From contig JBCBFT010000015.1 in the NCBI GenBank assembly GCA_038527485.1, positions 27,871-91,870 on the forward strand: a DNA stretch of 64,000 bases, written 5' to 3'. The DNA is from JALEFZ01 sp038527485. Lineage in GTDB: Bacteria > Bacteroidota > Bacteroidia > J057. The position numbers and the translations under genes are program-made. Shown here piece after piece: positions 32,642 through 40,837 of the stretch. Positions within the stretch are counted from its first letter, which is position 1. Each line of letters opens with the position of its first letter. Below the pieces are notes generated by a model. That model saw only the letters and a list, made by a program, of their open reading frames with translations. It searched no databases and was not told the origin of the DNA.

Positions 32642-35182
32642 TTACTCTTCTGATTCTTCTTCTTTCTCCTTTTTGGGAGCAGATGATTCTATCTTTTTCT
32701 CAGCCTCGCGAGGCTCTACCGTAATCTTTTCTGTCTCTGTATCAAAGTCCACAAAAAGGTGGTCTCCCTCACTCACATGACTCTCAAGGATGGCATCGGC
32801 AATCGGATCTTCTAGATACTTCTGCAAGGCGCGCTGTAGTGGACGCGCACCAAACTGCTTGTCAAATCCTTTCTCAGCAATGAATTCCTTCGCCTTTTCA
32901 GACAGGCCAATCGTATAGCCCTTCTCCTCGATACGAGCAAATACATCTTTCAACTGAAGATCGATGATACGTAGGATATCTTCCTTCTCCAACTCGTTGA
33001 AGATGATGATCTCGTCGATACGGTTGAGGAACTCTGGACGGAAGACCTTCTTCATAGAGTTTTGGATGGTCGAGCGCATCAGATCCGCTGTCTGGTCCTT
33101 ACGGGCCTGCGTGCTGAAACCTACCCCTGTACCAAAGCTCTTCAACTCACGTACCCCAACATTAGAGGTCATGATGATGACAGTATTCTTAAAGTCGATA
33201 CGACGACCTAGCCCATCTGTTAAGATTCCATCGTCCAGCACCTGGAGTAGAATATTGAAGATATCAGGGTGTGCCTTCTCGATCTCATCCAGCAGGACGA
33301 CTGAGTAAGGACGGCGGCGTACGCGCTCTGTCAACTGTCCCCCTTCTTCGTAACCCACGTATCCGGGAGGCGCTCCGACCAAGCGAGAGACCGTAAACTT
33401 CTCCATGTACTCAGACATGTCAAGACGGATCAATGCCTCATCAGAGTCAAATAGATATTTTGCAAGGGCCTTGGCCAACTCTGTTTTACCTACACCTGTC
33501 TGGCCTAGGAAAATAAACGAGCCGATGGGCTTCTCAGGATCTTTCAACCCTAGACGAGAACGCTTGATGGCTTTGATCAGTTTGTCGATGGCATCGTTTT
33601 GGCCGATGATCACATCTTTGAGCTGATCGCCCATTTTCTTCAATTTGGCTACTTCACCTGCAGCTACTTTCGTCACAGGGATACCTGTCATCATGGAGAC
33701 AACCGAGGCGACATCCGATTCATTGACCGTATATCTCTTGTTCTTTGTCTCTTCTTCCCACTCTACCTTGGCTTGCTCTAGCTGCTCTAGGAGACGCTTT
33801 TCCTGGTCGCGAAGCTGAGCGGCTTCCTCGTAGCGTTGACTTTTGACAACTTTATTTTTTAGCTCCTTTACTTCCTCGATCTTTCCCTCCAAATCCAAAA
33901 TGCTCTGCGGCACATGGATATTGGTGATATGCACACGGCTACCCGCCTCATCGAGTACGTCGATGGCTTTGTCGGGGAAGTAACGGTCACTCACATAGCG
34001 CTCACTCAAACTCACACAAGCAGCGATCGCTTCTGGTGTATAGTTCACATTGTGGTGATCTTCGTACTTAGATTTGATATTGTTGAGGATGGCGAGTGTT
34101 TCTTCAGGAGAAGTAGGCTCTACCATGACCTTCTGAAAACGACGCTCTAGGGCACCATCTTTCTCAATATACTGACGGTACTCATCTAATGTTGTCGCAC
34201 CGATGCATTGAATCTCACCGCGGGCAAGCGCAGGCTTAAAGATATTGGATGCATCCAGTGAACCAGATGCACCACCTGCACCTACGATAGTATGAAGCTC
34301 ATCAATGAAGAGGATGACATCAGGGGATTTCTCCAACTCAGCCATCACAGCTTTCATACGCTCTTCAAACTGTCCTCTGTACTTAGTGCCTGCTACCAGA
34401 GAGGCGATATCCAACGTCACTACACGTTTGTTGTAAAGGACACGACTCACTTTGCGCTGTACGATGCGTAGGGCAAGACCTTCTGCAATAGCTGTCTTAC
34501 CTACACCTGGCTCTCCAATAAGTACAGGATTGTTTTTCTTACGACGGCTCAGGATCTGAGCGACCCGTTCGATTTCTTTCTCCCGTCCCACGATGGGATC
34601 GAGTTTGTTTTCTTCGGCTGCTTTCGTGAGATCACGTCCGAAATTGTCAAGAACGGGTGTTTTGGATTTTGTCTGTTTACGACGTTCTGAAGGATTGCTC
34701 ATGTCTCCTGTATCTGGTGTTTCTACGGACATACGAGGACCACTCCCTTCCTCTTTTTGTTCCAGTTCGGCGCGAACTACATCATATGTGACGCCAAAGC
34801 GGGACAAAATCTGTGCTGCTACATTGTTTTCCTCGCGGAGTATAGATAGTAATAAATGCTCTGTACCAATGACGGTACTCTTTAGAAGTTTGGCTTCAAG
34901 CCGAGTGATCTTAAGAACCTTTTCTGCCTGACGCGTCAGGGGAAGGTTGGTCAAGTTAATCGTCGCTACGGTCCCTTTCACAGCATTTTCGATGCTTCGC
35001 TTCAACTGAGAAAGGTCTACACTTAAATTAACGAGTATTTTGATGGCCAATCCTTCTCCTTCACGGATCAGACCAAGGAGCAGATGCTCAGGCCCTATAT
35101 AATCGTGTCCCAGCCGGATGGCTTCCTCCCTACTGAAGGAAATAACATCCTTGACTCGATCTGAAAAATTTGAATCCGGCAT
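32642..35182 (-). CDS. clpC: ATP-dependent Clp protease ATP-binding subunit ClpC
   Basis: An 846-residue Hsp100 unfoldase that feeds proteins to ClpP. ATG 35182 (MPDSNFSDRVKDVISFSREEAIRLGHDYIGPEHLLLGLIREGEG) matches the family start better than the GTG 42 bases upstream. Order: Clp N-domain (two repeats, 1-145), first AAA with Walker A GEPGVGKT at 223-230, a UVR segment (RYEEAAQLRDQEKRLLEQL, about 430-450), second AAA with Walker A GQTGVGKT at 560-567, and a C-terminal D2-small domain. The acidic/lysine C-tail (KKEKEEESEE) is usual in the phylum. A sigma-54-like promoter and a palindrome lie upstream. Confidence 0.97.
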   Translation of the reverse strand: MPDSNFSDRVKDVISFSREEAIRLGHDYIGPEHLLLGLIREGEGLAIKILVNLSVDLSQLKRSIENAVKGTVATINLTNLPLTRQAEKVLKITRLEAKLLKSTVIGTEHLLLSILREENNVAAQILSRFGVTYDVVRAELEQKEEGSGPRMSVETPDTGDMSNPSERRKQTKSKTPVLDNFGRDLTKAAEENKLDPIVGREKEIERVAQILSRRKKNNPVLIGEPGVGKTAIAEGLALRIVQRKVSRVLYNKRVVTLDIASLVAGTKYRGQFEERMKAVMAELEKSPDVILFIDELHTIVGAGGASGSLDASNIFKPALARGEIQCIGATTLDEYRQYIEKDGALERRFQKVMVEPTSPEETLAILNNIKSKYEDHHNVNYTPEAIAACVSLSERYVSDRYFPDKAIDVLDEAGSRVHITNIHVPQSILDLEGKIEEVKELKNKVVKSQRYEEAAQLRDQEKRLLEQLEQAKVEWEEETKNKRYTVNESDVASVVSMMTGIPVTKVAAGEVAKLKKMGDQLKDVIIGQNDAIDKLIKAIKRSRLGLKDPEKPIGSFIFLGQTGVGKTELAKALAKYLFDSDEALIRLDMSEYMEKFTVSRLVGAPPGYVGYEEGGQLTERVRRRPYSVVLLDEIEKAHPDIFNILLQVLDDGILTDGLGRRIDFKNTVIIMTSNVGVRELKSFGTGVGFSTQARKDQTADLMRSTIQNSMKKVFRPEFLNRIDEIIIFNELEKEDILRIIDLQLKDVFARIEEKGYTIGLSEKAKEFIAEKGFDKQFGARPLQRALQKYLEDPIADAILESHVSEGDHLFVDFDTETEKITVEPREAEKKIESSAPKKEKEEESEE

Positions 35183-35293
35183 ATTATTTTTCGCTGTATC
35201 TCTATCGCCTTTATTAATAGACACAAACAGGCCCTGCTTTGTTACACATCTAGAGCAAAAGCCTGAAATTCTTGCTAATAGACTATGAAAGCT

Positions 35294-35309
35294 TGCCGTA
35301 ATTGTGCCA
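35294..35309 (-). promoter_or_regulatory. Possible sigma-54-type promoter of clpC
   Basis: On the minus strand TGGCACAATTACGGCA has the GG-N10-GC spacing of -24/-12 promoters, with TGGCAC identical to consensus; the -12 block is CGGCA instead of TTGCA. It points to clpC, whose ATG is about 110 bases downstream. Confidence 0.45.
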
Positions 35310-35321
35310 TGATAGACATCC

Positions 35322-35336
35322 CTGCCAAGATGACAG
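35322..35336 (-). promoter_or_regulatory. Palindromic site upstream of the clpC promoter
   Basis: CTGTCA-TCT-TGGCAG on the minus strand is an inverted repeat (five of six pairs) lying 12 bases upstream of the -24 element. The position suits an activator or repressor site. Confidence 0.4.
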
Positions 35337-35409
35337 TATACCTACCAAATAAAACGCATTACTCACAGTGAGGTTACGGCCAAATCTAACCTATAGTCAT
35401 ATATGCTGG

Positions 35410-36468
35410 CTAGACGACAAAGAAGGCAATAACTACCGCGATGACGAGCAGGTTGACCAAAGCTAAGGGGAGTAATCGCTTCCAACCTAAGTCCATCAGC
35501 TGATTATACTTGAATCGGGGAAGGGTCCAGCGTACCCAAATAAAGACGAAAATAAAGAAAACTGTCTTTATAAAGAACCAGCCGATCCCCCACAGCATCT
35601 GATAAAGCGGTTCCCATTCTGTCACACCTAGCATGCCCTCGAAGGGTCCCAAATATCCTCCCACAAAAAGGGTGACAATCAACATGGAGCCTACCACAAT
35701 GTGGATATATTCTGCTAGGAAGAAAAGCGCAAATTTCATCGAACTATACTCGGTATGAAATCCACCTACTAGCTCCTGCTCTGCTTCTACGAGGTCAAAA
35801 GGGGCACGATTGGCCTCCGCAAAAGCACAAATAACGAATATGATGAAGCCGATGGGATTGACAAACATGTTCCACGCCATGCGCTGTGCCTCCACAATGG
35901 CTCCAGGACGCAAAAATCCTCCTACTCCTTCAAAACGCGCATTTGTTAGCAAAATGACACTTACGACAGCCAAGCCCATCGCCAATTCGTAGCTGATCAT
36001 CTGGGCTGAAGAACGCAACCCGCCCAAAAGGGGATACTTACTATTGGAAGACCATCCCGCCAGCGTGATTCCATAAACAGAGATGGACGTGATCGCTAGC
36101 ACATACAGAATCCCAATATTGACATCTGCAATAGTCACAAATCCGCCCGTAGCCTCTGTGAAGGCAAAATCTGCTTTGGCAAACGGCACAACAGCAATCG
36201 TAATCAAGGAAATGGTCACCGCCACTACAGGAGCAACAAAGTGAATGATCTTATCTGCAGATTTGGGGATGATGTCTTCTTTCAAAAGAAGCTTCAATAC
36301 ATCCGCAAAAGGCTGCAACAGACCAAAAGGTCCCGTACGATTGGGACCGATACGTTGCTGGATAAGGGCAGACACTTTTCGTTCTGCATAAACCGAATAA
36401 GCCGCAGACAGGATCTGAAAGGCTAAAACGATCCCAATGATGATAAGGCTATAAGTGAGAGCTTCCAT
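35410..36468 (-). CDS. nuoH: NADH-quinone oxidoreductase subunit H
   Basis: A 352-residue, about eight-helix subunit of complex I at the quinone-binding interface. Diagnostic blocks are YAERKVSALIQQRIGPNRTGPFGLLQPFADVLKLLLKED, the LLGGLRSSAQMISYELAMGLAV segment, FAEANRAPFDLVEAEQELVGGFHTEYSSMKFALFFLAEY (with the acidic loop needed for quinone coupling) and WVRWTLPRFKYNQLM. No other nuo gene adjoins it, so the complex I genes are scattered; nuoM is at the right window edge. Confidence 0.97.
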   Translation of the reverse strand: MEALTYSLIIIGIVLAFQILSAAYSVYAERKVSALIQQRIGPNRTGPFGLLQPFADVLKLLLKEDIIPKSADKIIHFVAPVVAVTISLITIAVVPFAKADFAFTEATGGFVTIADVNIGILYVLAITSISVYGITLAGWSSNSKYPLLGGLRSSAQMISYELAMGLAVVSVILLTNARFEGVGGFLRPGAIVEAQRMAWNMFVNPIGFIIFVICAFAEANRAPFDLVEAEQELVGGFHTEYSSMKFALFFLAEYIHIVVGSMLIVTLFVGGYLGPFEGMLGVTEWEPLYQMLWGIGWFFIKTVFFIFVFIWVRWTLPRFKYNQLMDLGWKRLLPLALVNLLVIAVVIAFFVV

Positions 36469-36592
36469 TCAGCCACTAAATATGTTGTGAAAGCATGAAG
36501 CACAAAAGTCATGGACCTCATGATGCTGTATGCTTTCCTGTGTGTGTTATTTATGAGGGCAAATTACACACTCTCTCCTCCTCCTACAAATA

Positions 36593-37393
36593 TCATTCGG
36601 GCTGTTTTATGATATACCAGCCTGCCGTCGTGAAAAAATCGCGCAAATGTGGGATGGAAGTAAGCCAGGACGCCTGCTCACGGGGGGTTACCCCAAATTT
36701 GTATTTGTAAATCGGATTGAAAAGAAAGTGCTTCTTCTGCTCAATGACGAGTTGGTTTTCGCGAATGATCTTCTCAAATCTATGCGTCGAGATTCCTGTA
36801 TCCTTGATTTCGATGAGGGCCTCGATATTGCGCGGTGTCTCCCCAAAAGCTTTGAGCACCCCACGATACAGCGGATAGGGAAGCAAATGAAAATAAGGCG
36901 TAAAGCCCAATACCTTGCTTTTGCAGACCTGCTGGTGTCCACCGAAAGGCATACGCCAGGGCGGAAAACCAAAAAAGATGCGGCCCGAAGGCTTGAGAAA
37001 CTGAAGAATATAAGGAATGAATTTTTCTTGATCAGGTATATGCTCAATCGTATCTTTGAGTAGGATAAGGTCAAACTCCTGCTGATGTGCCGTCCGAAAG
37101 TCCTCGTCGTACACGTTTTTCGCTACAAATGTCCCTTTTTCTGCCGCTACATCTTCTGCTAAATATTCATTGGCCAAGCCTATCCGCCCTACTGACAAAT
37201 CGACACCCAAGACCTGACACCCTCGGTCCATGAAGGGCTTCAACACACCTCCTTCCCCACAGCCAATCTCCATGACCCTTAATCCCTCTTTCACAGGAAT
37301 CGCCTCCTCGATGAAGGGAATGAGATAGGTTTGCGCATTGTCTATCTGCTGCTGAAACCTAACGGGAAGCGATGAATGTTGAATCAGTGCCAT
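36593..37393 (-). CDS. Class I SAM-dependent methyltransferase
   Basis: A 266-residue protein with the Rossmann motif I VMEIGCGEGGVLKPFM (about 40-55), motif post-I VLGVDLS, and the LILLKDTIEHIPD (motif II/III) region followed by FLKPSGRIFFGFPPWRMPFGGHQQ. The C-terminal third (YKYKFGVTPREQASWL...) is family-specific. It resembles Bacteroidota methyltransferases acting on small molecules or quinone-type substrates; the target is not known. Alone between nuoH and a GNAT gene, ending 124 bases from nuoH. Confidence 0.8.
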   Translation of the reverse strand: MALIQHSSLPVRFQQQIDNAQTYLIPFIEEAIPVKEGLRVMEIGCGEGGVLKPFMDRGCQVLGVDLSVGRIGLANEYLAEDVAAEKGTFVAKNVYDEDFRTAHQQEFDLILLKDTIEHIPDQEKFIPYILQFLKPSGRIFFGFPPWRMPFGGHQQVCKSKVLGFTPYFHLLPYPLYRGVLKAFGETPRNIEALIEIKDTGISTHRFEKIIRENQLVIEQKKHFLFNPIYKYKFGVTPREQASWLTSIPHLRDFFTTAGWYIIKQPE

Positions 37394-37484
37394 GTGTAAT
37401 GCCTGTCAGAAGATGATATAGCATGCAAATTATAGATTTATCAGCGAATGCGGAAATGATTGGCAGATGATTTGAAACAGGAAG

Positions 37485-37940
37485 CTAAAAGAGTCTTTTA
37501 CGGAATCCTACGCGCGCACTGCCATCCGAATACCAATTTTCGAAAGAGGTGAAAACGTGATATCCTTGCTTTTCGTAAAAAGAAGGTGCCTCATAACCCG
37601 CGGTCCAAGTCCAGATGTGTTGTACACCCACTTGACTAATTTCCTGTTCCAACAGCCATAATAGTTTACCTCCCCAGCCTTTCCCTCTGTAAGATTTTTC
37701 CACAAACAAATCGGTGAGATAAAACCAGCCTGCATAAGATTCTCCGTTTTTATAAGCTAGACCTGAGGCTGTTCCCACAAAAATAGCTTTCTCTTCTGCG
37801 ACAAAAGTAAAGCGATCTGCCTCTTGAACCATGACACCGTTATCCAATGCATGCTCGTCAAAACCTTCTTTCATTCGAGAAAATTCGTGATCGGTCAATT
37901 CGCGATTTAAGATTTCGATCATATCTCTTATTGTGAACAT
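37485..37940 (-). CDS. GNAT family N-acetyltransferase
   Basis: A 151-residue single-domain acetyltransferase. Motif A is FYLTDLFVEKSYRGKGWGGKLLWLLEQE (acetyl-CoA pyrophosphate loop R-G-K-G-W-G at about 89-94), with motif B EAPSFYEKQGYHVF. The N-terminus is long (FSRMKEGFDEHALDNGVMV...), typical of the DUF-type GNATs that act on small amines or antibiotics. It starts 15 bases after the P450 stop, so it is probably in the same transcript, the last gene of a possible four-gene set. Confidence 0.83.
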   Translation of the reverse strand: MFTIRDMIEILNRELTDHEFSRMKEGFDEHALDNGVMVQEADRFTFVAEEKAIFVGTASGLAYKNGESYAGWFYLTDLFVEKSYRGKGWGGKLLWLLEQEISQVGVQHIWTWTAGYEAPSFYEKQGYHVFTSFENWYSDGSARVGFRKRLF

Positions 37941-37955
37941 GGAGAAAATCAGCGT

Positions 37956-39158
37956 TTATTCACCTTGTTTGGGCTTACCACTTGCTTCCCACTCCAAGAT
38001 CCACCGATCGGGAAAAGGACCTTCTTTGATGAGCTTTTCAGCTGACCTGAGTCCTGGTAATTTGAGTAAGGCCATGAGCATCTCAGGAATAACGACGAAG
38101 TTGACATAGGTGCCGAAACACTTGTGCAGGCCTAAGCCGAAATACAGGTAGTCGGTCTTGGGGCGATCCGTGCGAAAAGATCGAGGATCTGGGAACTTGC
38201 GTGCATCAAACATGGCCGAAGCGATGAAGGCATAGACAATTTTCCCTTTGGGAATCTGACGGCCGCTGGCAAGCGTGAGGTCTTTTTCCGCGTAGCGGAT
38301 GATGACGGGCAGGTTGGGCTGGAATCGAAAGGCCTCGAAGACGATTTGCTCGATTTCCTGAATGTCGTCTCTCATCGCAGCGGCCTGTGCCTGAGCAAAA
38401 ATCGAAGGTTTTCGAAACAACTCGTCTAGGATATTGGCGCAGGCCTCTGCGATGGGCTCCTCTGCTCCTAGCAGCGTACCCGCGATATTGCGTCGGATGC
38501 CATCATCGTCCAGAAAAGGCTGTTGTTCATATATCTGGTTTTGAATCAAGCGAGTCAGCATCGTATCAGGCACCGATTCCCCTCCCTTGATTTTTTCCTT
38601 CACCTCCTGAATCAGATGCTCCAAATACTCATTGAACAAGGGCGCGACATGATCTGCTGAGGCAATTATCTCAGGTTTATCTGCCACATTGAGGAAAATA
38701 TCCCAAAACAACATCCGATTCCAGTGGAGCATCTGTTCGTCCTCATGCCCAGGTGTTCCAAAATATGCGCCAAGCAATCGTAAAGGAATTTCTCGCATAA
38801 ACCCTCTAACTACCTCAAAACGCGCAGTCTGTGTCAGATTAGAAAGTGTTTCTTCCGCATGCTTCTTGACAAACTCCCGAATCCATTGCACATCCTCTCT
38901 TTTTACTGTTTTGCGCAAAGCCCCTACCTCATGTTGGTATGTGGGACCATCATCCATATTCAAAAGAAAGGGTCCAATCCTACGCTCGATTTTTACTTGG
39001 TTGACCGGACGAATCGTGAACTCTTGGTCGCGCAATAAAATCTCCCTGACATCCGCATCCCTGAATACCCAGACTTGTTCTCCTTTTTTCCAGACAGGCC
39101 ATACGCTTCGCATACCTTGGAAAAATAGCTTTTGTAAGGAAAGGGTGAGACGTGACAT
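37956..39158 (-). CDS. Cytochrome P450
   Basis: A 400-residue soluble P450. The heme thiolate is C347 in FGLGLHKCFG (340-349), and E275-x-x-R278 in EAFR is the ExxR pair. The I-helix reads AGTLLGAEEPIAEA (226-239), with Glu where most P450s have the conserved Thr used for O2 activation. C-terminal PERF-like element (FRTDRPKTDY) is also present. Substrate unknown. The gene follows a DyP-type peroxidase on the same strand (207-base gap) and precedes a GNAT gene. Confidence 0.88.
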   Translation of the reverse strand: MSRLTLSLQKLFFQGMRSVWPVWKKGEQVWVFRDADVREILLRDQEFTIRPVNQVKIERRIGPFLLNMDDGPTYQHEVGALRKTVKREDVQWIREFVKKHAEETLSNLTQTARFEVVRGFMREIPLRLLGAYFGTPGHEDEQMLHWNRMLFWDIFLNVADKPEIIASADHVAPLFNEYLEHLIQEVKEKIKGGESVPDTMLTRLIQNQIYEQQPFLDDDGIRRNIAGTLLGAEEPIAEACANILDELFRKPSIFAQAQAAAMRDDIQEIEQIVFEAFRFQPNLPVIIRYAEKDLTLASGRQIPKGKIVYAFIASAMFDARKFPDPRSFRTDRPKTDYLYFGLGLHKCFGTYVNFVVIPEMLMALLKLPGLRSAEKLIKEGPFPDRWILEWEASGKPKQGE

Positions 39159-39365
39159 TAGTAAAAGTGTAGCTTTAATTTCGTTGTATGATTTTCGAGT
39201 ATCGTAACAGGCTATTTGAGGAGGCGTTGGCCCTGGAATTTGGGGTCAGAGGCAGACAGAGGTGTTGGGCTGAAATTCCAGAGGGTTTTGGTTCTTTTTC
39301 CCTAAAAAGAACTCCCGCTGAAGGCGATAGTCAAATTATCTGAGAAAACTTTTCACTGTGTGACA

Positions 39366-40811
39366 TTAGCTCGTAGGATTTTGACTGAGAAATTGAATGA
39401 AAGGAATGTTGGGAAGGAAAAAATAGGCACCTCCACGAGTCTTGACAAAAGGAGGAAGTGATCGATACCTTTTTCGGACAGGATAAGCTGGAACCTCAAA
39501 CTCTGATTTTTCCATTCCATCTCCTTTTGCTTTGACCATGACACCGATGATGGGATCAACCTCTTGATAGCGCCCCGCAAACTTGCGGTTATTGGACCAG
39601 CTATGCTGCACGAACTCGAACTGGCGTTGGATGTCCGTGTTGAAACAGATAAAATGTAGGCCGCGCTCGCCTTGAATACTCCCTTCCAGGCTGGCACGTA
39701 TCACTTCTTCGATGTTCATTCCCTCCACCACAGGGTTTCCGTAGGTACGCCCTCTCCGCAGTATCCGATGCTTATTGCTCACCTCAATGGCACCCTCGAT
39801 GCTTTTGGTCTTCCCCTTTGAGCTTAGCGTATCTCTAGGGTTGGACCTACGGATGTGCGCACCAAAGGGACACATCTGTCCTTTGGGATCTTCTTGATGA
39901 AATCGAAAGTCGTTCCAATCATTTTGGGCATTTCTCGCTAGTGGGATCAGAGGTCGCCCATCGGGATGGCGTCCCATCATTTTGGCTGCCAAAGCAATAG
40001 TCTGTGTGTAATGAGAGTCGTCCTCCTCTACATACTCGTACAGCGTCTTCCAAAAGCATTTCACATCTTGTTCGATCTGGCGAAACACCATGTAAGACCC
40101 TCCCTTTACGACATCTACACCTGCTTCAGGAAATGAAGGGCTATGGGGTAGCTTATCGTAGGCATTTTTATAACCCAGAACAAACTCTCCTGGATTGAGC
40201 AAATGATCCAGCTTTCCTGCTTCCTCAAACCTTCGGATTCGCTTGGGATGCCCCAACTCGCGTATTTCAGGTTGGCTGATCCCATCCCTGAACCCAAAGT
40301 GTTCGACATGCCCCTTGTCTTTATTTTCTATAAAATTCCCTTCCAGTTCAAGGAGGCAATTCATACCCGATTGTTGCCAGACCGTTTTTCGTTCTCTTAA
40401 GACTTGTTTTAAAGCCTCCCTTTCCTTCCCGAATAACATCAACATCAGGTGGATCTCATCCTTCTTTTTCCCTCCCCATCTCCAGTCATCTGGATTATTT
40501 TCTCCTACATCTCCCAAAGTACGGCGACGATGATCGGTATCCATTCCCTCTACAAAAGCTCGACTGAATCCTCTTTCTTCAAGATTTTGGATACCCAGCT
40601 TGGTCAAGCCCTTACTGGTGAAGGCGATATTTAACGGAAACTCCGCCATCTCGCTCGTCATATGCTGAAAGGTAGTCTCACCCAGCCATGACTTACATTT
40701 GACAGGGTCTTCGATTTGTAGCATGACATAAAAGACATGGGGATATTTGCTGTATCCTTTGAGCAGGATGCCTTGTATATGGTCTTTTGAGGGCTGATTC
40801 GCATTTTGCAT
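39366..40811 (-). CDS. DyP-type heme peroxidase
   Basis: A 481-residue heme peroxidase. The GxxDG signature is GFRDG at 173-177 with the distal aspartate D176, and the proximal histidine is H319 in CPFGAHIRRSNPRDTLS. Two ferredoxin-like halves are visible. The N-terminus lacks a signal peptide or Tat motif, so it is cytosolic; the C-terminus (IPFIQFLSQNPTS) does not resemble an encapsulin cargo tag. It is longer than the typical DyP (300-400 aa). It lies between a P450 gene and a gene for an unknown duplicated protein. Confidence 0.9.
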   Translation of the reverse strand: MQNANQPSKDHIQGILLKGYSKYPHVFYVMLQIEDPVKCKSWLGETTFQHMTSEMAEFPLNIAFTSKGLTKLGIQNLEERGFSRAFVEGMDTDHRRRTLGDVGENNPDDWRWGGKKKDEIHLMLMLFGKEREALKQVLRERKTVWQQSGMNCLLELEGNFIENKDKGHVEHFGFRDGISQPEIRELGHPKRIRRFEEAGKLDHLLNPGEFVLGYKNAYDKLPHSPSFPEAGVDVVKGGSYMVFRQIEQDVKCFWKTLYEYVEEDDSHYTQTIALAAKMMGRHPDGRPLIPLARNAQNDWNDFRFHQEDPKGQMCPFGAHIRRSNPRDTLSSKGKTKSIEGAIEVSNKHRILRRGRTYGNPVVEGMNIEEVIRASLEGSIQGERGLHFICFNTDIQRQFEFVQHSWSNNRKFAGRYQEVDPIIGVMVKAKGDGMEKSEFEVPAYPVRKRYRSLPPFVKTRGGAYFFLPNIPFIQFLSQNPTS

Positions 40812-40837
40812 AGCGAGAATGATGATGAGAGATAGGG

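Noticed and set aside
39366..40811. DyP peroxidase as an encapsulin cargo
   Set aside because: The C-terminus lacks the usual cargo-tag motif and no encapsulin shell gene is adjacent.
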